DNA of 8,802 bases, from the NCBI GenBank assembly GCA_039798005.1, contig JBDKGV010000145.1, positions 1 to 8,802 on the forward strand, in the 5' to 3' direction. This DNA is from JBDKGV01 sp039798005 (GTDB lineage Bacteria > Fibrobacterota > Fibrobacteria > UBA5070). A program made the position numbers and the translations under genes. Each line of letters opens with the position of its first letter. The stretch's first letter is position 1. Positions 1 through 6,320 of this stretch are shown piece after piece. Below the pieces are notes generated by a model, which did not search any database, was not told the DNA's origin, and was given only the letters and a program-made list of their open reading frames with translations.

Positions 1-2
1 AG

Positions 3-563
3 ACGCCTGCACCGTCGCAGGGGAATGCCGCACCGCGTCCCGAAGTCAAGGTGCAGACTCCCAAGGCTCCCAGCCGGACCGGATGGAGCATCGGGGCAAG
101 CGGGCAATTCCAGCCCAAGGAGGTCGGGATCGAGGAGTCCATGCGTGGCGGGACCATTGAAGGCACATGGCATGTGTCGAGCCTGCCTTGGCTGGAACTG
201 GGAGTCGGCGCGGATCTGGCCCTGCGACATCGGGTGAGTTCCGTCTACTTTGGCAACCTCCATAGGATCGAGTCGTCGAACTCGGCCTTCGGGATGGACG
301 GTCGCGTGGAGTGCGTGCTCAAGCCCGGTTTCGGGGTGCGCACGCGCGGCCAAGTGGGGTATTACGTTCCGTGGGTCGAGAAGCGCTACGAGAGCGAAGG
401 CAGCCAGCAGGGATTCAATGCGGCGGCCTTCGCAGGCTGGGAAACGGGATCCTTGGCGATCGATGCGGGGATCGAAACGGATTGGAGCGAAGCCGGCCCC
501 ATGGCCGGGATGGGGTTTCCGTCGGAAGCTTTCCTGCTTTCCGTCCGTTGGCGACTGCGATGA
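3..563 (+). CDS. Probable outer-membrane beta-barrel protein, C-terminal part (5' end outside window)
   Basis: The reading frame is open from the left edge to TGA at 561-563, so the gene starts upstream; 186 residues are visible. No ATG lies in this frame near the edge. The GTG at 51 is an unconvincing start because no signal peptide follows it. The first ~22 visible residues are rich in Pro, Ala and Lys, like a linker. The rest is a run of short alternating polar/hydrophobic strands with aromatic residues and Gly/Asn/Asp turns (for example around GYYVPWVEKRY and SLAIDAGIETDW), the pattern of a transmembrane beta-barrel. The protein ends in SVRWRLR, lacking the usual terminal Phe recognised by the BAM machinery, so the barrel reading is an inference. 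I do not recognise the family; a periplasmic beta-sandwich is possible. The stop overlaps ATGATG just before epmB, suggesting cotranscription. Confidence 0.7.
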   Translation, partial: TPAPSQGNAAPRPEVKVQTPKAPSRTGWSIGASGQFQPKEVGIEESMRGGTIEGTWHVSSLPWLELGVGADLALRHRVSSVYFGNLHRIESSNSAFGMDGRVECVLKPGFGVRTRGQVGYYVPWVEKRYESEGSQQGFNAAAFAGWETGSLAIDAGIETDWSEAGPMAGMGFPSEAFLLSVRWRLR

Positions 564-582
564 TGCACATTTCCCGGCAACG

Positions 583-1554
583 ATGACGATTTGGCAGGAT
601 GAATTGAGGGAGGCCTTCCGCTCTCCCGCGAGACTTGCGGAGCACTTGGGGCTCTCCTTGGCAGAACTACCTCCCCTCCCGGAGGAGGGCGATTTTCCCC
701 TGTTGGTCCCGCGTTCCTTCGCTGCGCGCATGGAGCGGGGGAATCCGCACGATCCGCTTCTCCTGCAGGTGTGGCCGGATGCGCGCGAACAGCAGGTCCT
801 GCCCGGCGAATTGACGGATCCTGTCGGGGACGGCGGGGCCCGCAAGGTCGACGGGCTATTGCACAAATACCACGGGCGCGTGCTCCTGGTGACCACCGGC
901 GCCTGTGCCGTCCACTGCCGCTACTGCTTTCGCCAGAACTACCCGTACACCCAGGAGCCCCACGCGCTTGCGCGCTGGGACGCGGCGCTTGAATACATCG
1001 CCTCCGACCCGAGCATCAATGAGGTGCTCTTGTCGGGCGGGGATCCGCTCACGCTTCCCGATGCGGTGCTGGGCAGGTTGCTGGAGCGCCTTGAAGCAAT
1101 CCCGCACCTTGAGACGGTGAGGATCCACACGCGGTTGCCGGTGGTGCTTCCGTCTCGCATTGATGACAATTTCTGTCAAATGATGGGGGCTTCAAGGCTT
1201 CGGGTGATCGTGGTCCTCCATGCCAACCATCCTGCGGAACTTGGCGAGGAAGTTCGGGAGGCGTGCCGGAGACTGGGCGCCTGCGGGGCGACCCGGCTCA
1301 ACCAATCCGTCCTGCTTGCGGGCGTCAACGACTCGGTGGACGCCTTGGAAGGATTGTCCCGTGCGCTGTGGCGAGCCGGGGTGATGCCCTACTACCTGCA
1401 CGCCTTGGATCGGGTGAAGGGATCTTTTCGCTTCCATGTCCAAGATGAATATGCAAGTTCCCTCATGGCGGCCTTGCGCTTGCGTCTTCCGGGATATCTC
1501 GTGCCACGTCTGGTGCGGGAGATCGAAGGGGAAGGTTCCAAGACCGCTCTGTAG
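583..1554 (+). CDS. epmB: EF-P post-translational modification enzyme EpmB (lysine 2,3-aminomutase, radical SAM/PLP)
   Basis: EpmB converts (S)-alpha-lysine to (R)-beta-lysine, which EpmA ligates to elongation factor P so that ribosomes pass polyproline stretches. The 323-residue product is close to E. coli EpmB (about 340) and lacks a few N-terminal residues. Visible family signatures are PRSFAARMERGNPHDPLL (43-60), GLLHKYHGRVLL (91-102), the radical-SAM 4Fe-4S motif CxxxCxxC (C108, C112, C115, followed by YCFRQNYPY), SGGDPL (151-156), LNQSVLL, and PYYLHALDRVKG with the PLP-binding Lys at 279. It ends GYLVPRLVREIEGEGSKT like the E. coli enzyme. The long C-terminal tail of clostridial lysine 2,3-aminomutases is absent, favouring EpmB over catabolic KamA. 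ATG 583 begins the homologous sequence; no Shine-Dalgarno is visible and it may rely on coupling to the upstream gene. epmA and efp are not in this window. Confidence 0.93.
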   Translation: MTIWQDELREAFRSPARLAEHLGLSLAELPPLPEEGDFPLLVPRSFAARMERGNPHDPLLLQVWPDAREQQVLPGELTDPVGDGGARKVDGLLHKYHGRVLLVTTGACAVHCRYCFRQNYPYTQEPHALARWDAALEYIASDPSINEVLLSGGDPLTLPDAVLGRLLERLEAIPHLETVRIHTRLPVVLPSRIDDNFCQMMGASRLRVIVVLHANHPAELGEEVREACRRLGACGATRLNQSVLLAGVNDSVDALEGLSRALWRAGVMPYYLHALDRVKGSFRFHVQDEYASSLMAALRLRLPGYLVPRLVREIEGEGSKTAL

Positions 1555-1644
1555 CAGGATTCGAGTCGGTATCAGGAAACGAAATCGCGCAATCGGGGGA
1601 ATCGATCCGTCTTGAGGATCGTCACCGGTCTTTGGTTCAGGAAC

Positions 1645-1651
1645 GGAAAGG
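1645..1651 (+). promoter_or_regulatory. Ribosome binding site of the TonB-dependent receptor gene
   Basis: GGAAAGG lies 7 nt before ATG 1659. It decides the start in favour of this ATG over an in-frame TTG at 1632. The ATG also places a charged MAKR N-terminus directly before the hydrophobic signal segment. Confidence 0.65.
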
Positions 1652-1658
1652 CGGATTG

Positions 1659-4154
1659 ATGGCAAAGCGAGGATGGCTTGCCGCCGTGGCGTTGAGCGGC
1701 GTCGCGGTGTGGTCTCAGGAGAGCGTTCCGTCCCCGGTACCGTCTCCCGGGATCGTGCCTGCACTCCTTGCGGATTCGTCGGCTCCGGTCGCGGCTTCGG
1801 TTCGGAAAGTTCCCCTCGTGGTCCGCTCGACGGCTCCCGTGGGTGCCATCGTCTCGCTGGGCGAACAATCGGTGACGGTGGACAGTTCGGGGCGCTGGAG
1901 CCTTTCGCTCCTGGTCGACAGCCTGGTGCGTTCCGACAGCGCGATCGACCTGTGCCTTCAAGTCGGTCTCCAGAAAGCGTGCTCGTCGCTGCGGCCCAAG
2001 GGCTTCGATACGCTTGAGATCGCCCCGCTTGCGATGAAGGTTGATTCGATCGTGGAAACGCGGGACACCGTGATCACCACGGTCGTGGATTCGGTCCCGG
2101 ATACGACAACCCACCTGAAGCCGGTCGATGCGATGCGCGTCTCGGGGGACGGTGCGACCAAGACCGTCGTCATCAAGGGCAAGCGTCGCCCACCGCGCAT
2201 GGTGGGGCAGGAGAAGGTGACCATCCAGACCATCAAGCGGATGCCGGGACTTGCCGAACCCGATGTGATGCGTGCGGTCCAGGCCCTGCCCGGTGTCGTG
2301 ACCTCGTCCGACTTCTCCACCAAGGTCTATGTGCGGGGCTCGAACTCCGACCAGAACCTGGTGCTCTTCGACAACGCCGTGGTCTACAATCCCGCCCACC
2401 TCGGCGGATTGTTCTCCACCTTCCTGTCCGACGCGACCGGAGGACTGGATTTCTACAAGGGCGGCTACGATGCCCGCTACGGCAACCGCTTGGCCTCGGT
2501 GCTTCTGGTGTCCAGCAAGGCCGGTGGCTGGGATGCCGATTCGGCCAAGGCCAAGGACACCTGGTTCAAGGGGGCGACGCGCATCACCGTGGTGTCGGGA
2601 AGTGCCGAAGTCGAAGGGCGTCAGGGGGAGTTCAACTGGGTGCTGGCGGGTCGCCGGACATGGATCGATGCCATGCTCTGGAGCGCGAAGAAGCTTGAAC
2701 TCACCGACTTCAGCCTCGACTACAAGTTCTGGGACGCCCAAGGAAGCGCGGCCTGGGGGCGTGGCCCCGACTCGGTGCGGGTGTCCGCGTACAGCGGGCG
2801 CGACGCATTGGTCGCCGATCCGTTGAGCCTGGATTGGGGCAATCTCGTGGTTCCCGTGAACGTGCGCTACCGGCTGGGGGATGGACTGACTTGGCTTGGT
2901 ACCGTGTCGCGCAGCACCTTCGACCAGAACGTGGACGTGACGGGCGCCTTCCATTTCGGCAACAGCATCAAGACGACCTCGACCCGGCACGAACTGCAGT
3001 GGGACGTGACTCGCAAGAACCAGATCAGCGGCGGCTACGAATACAGCGACTATGACGCCTTGTTCATCCAGCAGCGGTTGGCCACCGGAGCCCAGACCAC
3101 CGACTCCTCGGTGACCTCAAGCCATGGCGTGTGGTTGCAGGATCGCGTGCAACTGGGTTCGGTCACCTTGACGGGAGGCTTGCGTTCGCAGTACTACACC
3201 GGCAAGAGCGCATGGACCTTCGATCCCCGGTTGACTGCCTCGTGGGCGCCGACCGAGGATTGGCGCGTGGACGGGCATGTGGGCATGTATCACCAGCCCA
3301 TCACCTCGCTGCGCATGGCCGACATCGAGATGCCCACCGAGTTCTGGTACCCCATCCAAGGGCCGATGGCGATTCCCGTCTCGGTGATGACCAGTGCCGG
3401 GGTGGAACGCGCGAATCTCACCGATTGGAAGTTGCGCGCCGGCATGGAAGTCTATTCCAAGCAGATGGAAGACCTGCCGTTGTACTACAACCGGGCCACG
3501 GCAAGTGAGCAGGCGGCGGATTCCTCCTCGCCCAGTGCCTTGGCCAACAGCTTCACCACGGCCCAAGGGTGGGCCATGGGCGCCGAATGGAAATTGGCCA
3601 AGGAGGACGGTTGGTGGACCGGATCACTGAGCTACAGCCTCGCGTGGTCGGCGATCCACCAGGACCCGTACACGACAAGCTTGGGCACGACGGTGTTCGA
3701 TCCGTACTGGGCCGATTGGGACCAGCGCAGCACCTTCAAGGCAAATGGCGAGATCCTCTGGAAAGGACCGTCCGGGAAATCGCTGTGGTCGCATCCGGTG
3801 CCGGGGCGCTACTTCCGCTCCAGCTTCCAGCTCAACTACAACTCGGGACACCCTTACACGGGTACCCACGACTATTACGCCGTGGCCAATGCCACCCAGG
3901 ACTATCCGACCACCTACCTGCGTCCGAGCGATCACAATGGGTTGTTCTACCCCAACTACCTGCGCCTTGACGTGACCCCTGTCGACATCGGGCGCACCGG
4001 CGTATGGCGCTTCTACTGGACCATCCTGAACCTGACCAATCACAAGAACGTGTTGACCATCAACTACGACAACTCGAAGAGTCCACCGCTGGAGAAACGG
4101 ACCTACCAGTTTCCGCTCCTTCCCATCTTCCTCGGCTACGAGCGGGAGTTCTGA
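1659..4154 (+). CDS. TonB-dependent outer-membrane receptor with an unassigned N-terminal domain
   Basis: An 831-residue outer-membrane receptor, expected to import a substrate using TonB/ExbB/ExbD energy. Residues 1-19 (MAKRGW, then a hydrophobic run) form a signal peptide. Residues ~20-165 are a Pro/Ser-rich linker and a beta-rich segment (GAIVSLGEQSVTVDSSGRWS, 62-81) followed by a Val/Thr/Asp-rich stretch; this resembles the carboxypeptidase-regulatory-like domains that precede plugs but I cannot assign it. Residues ~168-287 are the plug: a TVVIKGKRR box, DVMRAVQALPGV (202-213), KVYVRGSNSDQNLVLFDN (222-239), VVYNPAHLGGLFS and FYKGGYDARYGNRLASVLLV. The remaining ~540 residues are barrel strands rich in Tyr, Trp and Thr, ending GYEREF with the terminal Phe expected for BAM insertion. 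The downstream lipoprotein gene starts 2 bp after its stop. Substrate is unknown; nothing ties it to the B12 riboswitch, which lies further downstream. Confidence 0.93.
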   Translation: MAKRGWLAAVALSGVAVWSQESVPSPVPSPGIVPALLADSSAPVAASVRKVPLVVRSTAPVGAIVSLGEQSVTVDSSGRWSLSLLVDSLVRSDSAIDLCLQVGLQKACSSLRPKGFDTLEIAPLAMKVDSIVETRDTVITTVVDSVPDTTTHLKPVDAMRVSGDGATKTVVIKGKRRPPRMVGQEKVTIQTIKRMPGLAEPDVMRAVQALPGVVTSSDFSTKVYVRGSNSDQNLVLFDNAVVYNPAHLGGLFSTFLSDATGGLDFYKGGYDARYGNRLASVLLVSSKAGGWDADSAKAKDTWFKGATRITVVSGSAEVEGRQGEFNWVLAGRRTWIDAMLWSAKKLELTDFSLDYKFWDAQGSAAWGRGPDSVRVSAYSGRDALVADPLSLDWGNLVVPVNVRYRLGDGLTWLGTVSRSTFDQNVDVTGAFHFGNSIKTTSTRHELQWDVTRKNQISGGYEYSDYDALFIQQRLATGAQTTDSSVTSSHGVWLQDRVQLGSVTLTGGLRSQYYTGKSAWTFDPRLTASWAPTEDWRVDGHVGMYHQPITSLRMADIEMPTEFWYPIQGPMAIPVSVMTSAGVERANLTDWKLRAGMEVYSKQMEDLPLYYNRATASEQAADSSSPSALANSFTTAQGWAMGAEWKLAKEDGWWTGSLSYSLAWSAIHQDPYTTSLGTTVFDPYWADWDQRSTFKANGEILWKGPSGKSLWSHPVPGRYFRSSFQLNYNSGHPYTGTHDYYAVANATQDYPTTYLRPSDHNGLFYPNYLRLDVTPVDIGRTGVWRFYWTILNLTNHKNVLTINYDNSKSPPLEKRTYQFPLLPIFLGYEREF

Positions 4155-4156
4155 TC

Positions 4157-5506
4157 ATGTCGAAATCCATGCATCTGCTTGCGATCCTCGGTCTTGGGCT
4201 GGTCGGGTGCGAAGCCCCTTGGGACGCTTGGCCGGAGACCTCCACGGTTCCTCCCGACCATGTCTGGGTGACCGGCCTCATGGTGGCCGGAGAGCCGTTT
4301 GACGACATTTCCCTCGAGGCTCCGACCTCGATCGCGCAGGCCTACGACCATGCCGCCCAGCCCTGTTTGACAGGATCCGTCCTGAAGGTGGTGAGGCTCG
4401 ATTCCGCCGACACGGTGGCCTATGCGCCCGATCCGTCGTCGAGCGTGGGCATGCGGGTCTGGCACCCTGTCGATGCGACGCGACGCGTGGCCTTCGGGGC
4501 GCGTTACCGCCTTGTCGCCGACCTCGTGCGCGCGTCGGGCGCGGTGGACCATCTCGAGGCCGATACCTACACGCCCTCCTTCTACCGCCTGCCCGATTCG
4601 GCCCTCGCCCCGATCGAGGCGCTGCATGCGCATCTCTCGGTCGGATTCTCGCAGGATTCCCTGTCGCGGCTCAAGTCCGACCCGTCCTTCCGTGCCAAGG
4701 TCTGGGCGGAGGAGGTCGACCTTGGCGGGATGCTGTCGGCACGCGGCGTTGGAATAACGGATTTTGTCAAATACCTCGATGGGAAGCCCGTCTACGTCCC
4801 CGTTCCCCGGGGGCAGGATCTCTGGTACGTCTTCGACGGCACCTTGGTGGACGGGCTCCAGCTCAATCCGAAGTGGGCCGTACCGCAGACGCAGCGCTAT
4901 TCGCTGTCCATGCTCATGCTTCAGAGCGTCGATGCGAAGGCCTTTGGCGGACTCCTGTCCACGTGGCGCTTCGACACGGCGGGTTCGGTGATCGTCAACG
5001 GGAATCGCGGAGGCTTCGGCAGTGCGGGCGGTGGTGGCGGTGGACCCGGCAGCGGTGGCGGGCCGGGTCATGGAAACGATTCGAAGGTCGATTCGGCGCG
5101 GCTGTACCCGTTGGGGACTTCGCGCGGTCTCCAGTACCAGGCCAAGGTCGATGCCTCCCAGCCTTGGTTCCCGATGGCGAACCTCGTGCCGCTCTCGCGA
5201 TTGTCCATCACCGGGAAGCTGGTCTACCATGCCTACTCGATCGACTCCAATGCGATCGAGCACGAGCGCAGCTTCGCCTTCGCCGGGGCCGACGGAGCGA
5301 CGGAGGTCTATTCGAACGTGCGGGGCGGGGCAGGGGTGTTCGCCGGAGCGGCTCGCGACAGCTTCCCGTTCCGTGTGCATGCGGCCATTGGAGATACCTA
5401 TCCCATCGTGACGCTTCGTCCGGCCTGGTGCCGCGACAATGTCCCGAAGGGGCCGAACTTGAAGCTCAGCGCCCAGGACCTGTCAAGGCTTTGCCCGAAG
5501 GAGTAG
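4157..5506 (+). CDS. DUF4249-like outer-membrane lipoprotein, partner of the TonB-dependent receptor
   Basis: A 449-residue lipoprotein. MSKSM, a Leu-rich segment and the lipobox LVGC give C18 as the lipidated residue. ATG 4157 follows the receptor stop by 2 bp, with GGAG at 4145-4148 as Shine-Dalgarno, so the pair is almost certainly cotranscribed. The first half has the build of DUF4249 proteins: a VTGLMVAGEPFDDISLE opening, SVLKVVR, and ARYRLVADLV before a xTYTPSFYRLP-type segment. YSNVRGGAGVFAG (385-397) resembles the conserved late motif of that family. DUF4249 lipoproteins are commonly encoded beside TonB-dependent receptors in Bacteroidota; their function is unknown. A Gly-rich, low-complexity stretch (about 285-306) interrupts the core. 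The C-terminus carries two extra Cys (C425, C446) beyond the family motif. It may act as a surface lid or substrate-binding partner, which is inference. The family assignment is from motif memory, less certain than the lipoprotein call. Confidence 0.85.
   Translation: MSKSMHLLAILGLGLVGCEAPWDAWPETSTVPPDHVWVTGLMVAGEPFDDISLEAPTSIAQAYDHAAQPCLTGSVLKVVRLDSADTVAYAPDPSSSVGMRVWHPVDATRRVAFGARYRLVADLVRASGAVDHLEADTYTPSFYRLPDSALAPIEALHAHLSVGFSQDSLSRLKSDPSFRAKVWAEEVDLGGMLSARGVGITDFVKYLDGKPVYVPVPRGQDLWYVFDGTLVDGLQLNPKWAVPQTQRYSLSMLMLQSVDAKAFGGLLSTWRFDTAGSVIVNGNRGGFGSAGGGGGGPGSGGGPGHGNDSKVDSARLYPLGTSRGLQYQAKVDASQPWFPMANLVPLSRLSITGKLVYHAYSIDSNAIEHERSFAFAGADGATEVYSNVRGGAGVFAGAARDSFPFRVHAAIGDTYPIVTLRPAWCRDNVPKGPNLKLSAQDLSRLCPKE
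4761..4772 (+). repeat. AT-rich 12-mer ATTTTGTCAAAT, copy inside the DUF4249-like gene
   Basis: This AT-rich island in a GC-rich gene matches, on the opposite strand, the 12-mer in the cbiA leader at 6331-6342. Here it encodes part of TDFVKY with codons ending in T and A, unlike its neighbours. Confidence 0.5.
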
Positions 5507-5510
5507 GCGG

Positions 5511-5538
5511 ACTCCGGGGCGTATTCCTACGCCCGAGT
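5511..5538. terminator. Shared hairpin terminator between convergent genes
   Basis: ACTC, two bulged bases and GGGCGTA pair with TACGCCCGAGT around the loop TTCC, an 11-bp stem. It starts 4 bp after the stop at 5506 and touches the stop of the opposite-strand gene at 5538. There is no T-run on either side, so intrinsic termination may be weak, but stem quality and placement suit a bidirectional terminator. Confidence 0.6.
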
Positions 5539-5999
5539 CAGATCCTGCGAAACGTGTGCCAGCGTCCGTCGCTGGAGTCGAAATAATCGACCCCGACGGA
5601 GTCGCTGCGCAGACGCCAGTTCCGGGGGCCGGTCTGGACGTTGACGGTGTCGCGCCAAGCGCTGTCGCACGCGGACCTGACCTGGAGGGTGAGGCCGAGG
5701 TTCAGGTACAACCGGCCGTCGTGACTGGACCATGTGTTGTCGTCGCTGTGGGAATCGTAGCAGCCGATTTCCGTCGTGGCGTCCCATCGGAAGTGGCGGA
5801 TGGAAAGCGCGCCGGTGTTCGAGAAGGTCCATTCCTCGTGGGAGGAGTGCCCGTACGGAACGGAAAGATCGGGGACGTAGGTGCCCGCCGTGAGGACGGT
5901 CGATGTGTCGTCCCCGGGCGGATCGATCGGGGTGCAGGCGCAGGCCAAGAAAGCAAGGCTTCCCAAGATCCAAGCGGCCGGTGACTTGTGCGTTTCCAT
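5538..5999 (-). CDS. Small hypothetical lipoprotein
   Basis: A 153-residue product on the minus strand. METHK and a hydrophobic stretch (AAWILGSLAFLA) are followed by Cys at 20 and 22. FLAC or ACAC can serve as an imperfect lipobox, after which PIDPPGDD gives an acidic, Pro-rich tether. The mature part looks beta-rich and lipocalin-like: TAGTYVPDLSV, EEWTFSNTGALSI, NTWSSHDGRLYLNLGL and a final GRWHTFRRI, with a Cys pair (IGCYD, SACDS) that could form a disulfide. I recognise no family and propose no function beyond an envelope-anchored protein. Codon third positions are mostly G or C, as expected for a real gene in this DNA, and the signal peptide supports this strand over the overlapping plus-strand frame. 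It converges on the receptor/lipoprotein unit and diverges from the riboswitch gene. Confidence 0.75.
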   Translation of the reverse strand: METHKSPAAWILGSLAFLACACTPIDPPGDDTSTVLTAGTYVPDLSVPYGHSSHEEWTFSNTGALSIRHFRWDATTEIGCYDSHSDDNTWSSHDGRLYLNLGLTLQVRSACDSAWRDTVNVQTGPRNWRLRSDSVGVDYFDSSDGRWHTFRRI

Positions 6000-6008
6000 C
6001 TAGGCACC

Positions 6009-6014
6009 AATTTA
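6009..6014 (-). promoter_or_regulatory. Candidate -10 box of the minus-strand lipoprotein gene
   Basis: Read on the minus strand, TGCG is followed by TAAATT, which ends 9 nt before ATG 5999. Transcription would start only a few bases before the ATG. A weak GGTG lies between box and start. No good -35 hexamer is evident, so the call rests on the AT-rich hexamer in GC-rich DNA. Confidence 0.3.
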
Positions 6015-6037
6015 CGCAAGTTCGGTGACCATGCCTG

Positions 6038-6046
6038 TGCTAGATT
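6038..6046 (+). promoter_or_regulatory. Candidate extended -10 promoter of the riboswitch-cbiA transcript
   Basis: TGC directly followed by TAGATT forms an extended -10 element. A start about 7 nt downstream falls at ~6053, exactly where the first riboswitch helix (P1) begins at 6054. No convincing -35 hexamer is visible, which extended -10 promoters tolerate. Confidence 0.5.
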
Positions 6047-6053
6047 TTGCGCT

Positions 6054-6262
6054 CCTTCGGGTCCGCCAAGTGCGGCTGTCCGGTGGCGCGGCAGGAATGC
6101 CACGCACCGCGACGGTGGGAATGCCGTGAAAATCGGCAACGGACCAGCCACTGTAAGGGATCGTGCGGCCACAGCGCCGCAGGGCAGACCAAATGCCACT
6201 GGGAGAGATCCCGGGAAGGCGGAACGTCCGAAGATCCCGAAGTCAGGAGACTTGCCTGAAGG
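6054..6262 (+). promoter_or_regulatory. Cobalamin (adenosylcobalamin) riboswitch
   Basis: Conserved elements of the cobalamin riboswitch family (RF00174 type) occur in order: GGGAATGCCGTGAAAATC (about 6117-6134), the B12 box GCCACTGTAA (6147-6156), a second GCCACTGG (6195-6202), GGGAAGGCGG (6213-6222), and AGTCAGGAGACTTGCC (6241-6256). The ends close into P1: CCTTCGGGT (6054-6062) pairs with GCCTGAAGG (6254-6262), 9 pairs of which two are G-U. The aptamer lies on the same strand as cbiA, a cobalamin biosynthesis gene, so B12 binding should repress it. About 160 nt separate the aptamer from the start codon. I see no U-tract terminator there; a hairpin covers the ribosome binding site, favouring translational control, although this platform is inferred. 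Confidence 0.95.
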
Positions 6263-6320
6263 AACCTTCACGACCGTGGAGGTCACGGAAACCACGCCTC
6301 TGGAATCGGGTGATGGAATG

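Noticed and set aside
250..582. Upstream extension of the epmB frame
   Set aside because: The extra residues overlap the barrel gene and have no similarity to EpmB N-termini; homology begins just after ATG 583.
1603..1621. CGATCC/GGATCG hairpin before the receptor gene as a terminator or riboswitch
   Set aside because: Only 6 bp with a 7-nt loop and no T-run, and no known riboswitch motif in the roughly 100-bp gap.
1572..2990. Long open frame on the minus strand across the receptor gene (over 470 codons)
   Set aside because: It mirrors the codon pattern of the real gene in GC-rich DNA. Its product is rich in His, Arg and Gly with no domain, and the plus strand encodes a clear TonB-dependent receptor.
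1659..4154. Receptor as a B12 transporter (BtuB)
   Set aside because: The riboswitch lies downstream, past a terminator and an opposite-strand gene, and no B12-specific feature is visible in the receptor.
4362..4374. CCTGTTTGACAGG as a regulatory hairpin or operator
   Set aside because: A 5-bp stem with a 3-nt loop inside a coding region, with no supporting context beyond the TGTCAAA similarity noted above.
4136..5380. Long open frame on the minus strand across the lipoprotein gene
   Set aside because: Arg/His-rich shadow product without motifs; the plus strand has a lipobox, a ribosome site and a family-like sequence.
5556..5984. Plus-strand open frame opposite the small lipoprotein gene
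   Set aside because: Its product is a Val/Gly/Ala/Arg-rich string without a signal peptide or domain, whereas the minus strand encodes a signal peptide with Cys followed by a plausible beta-rich protein.
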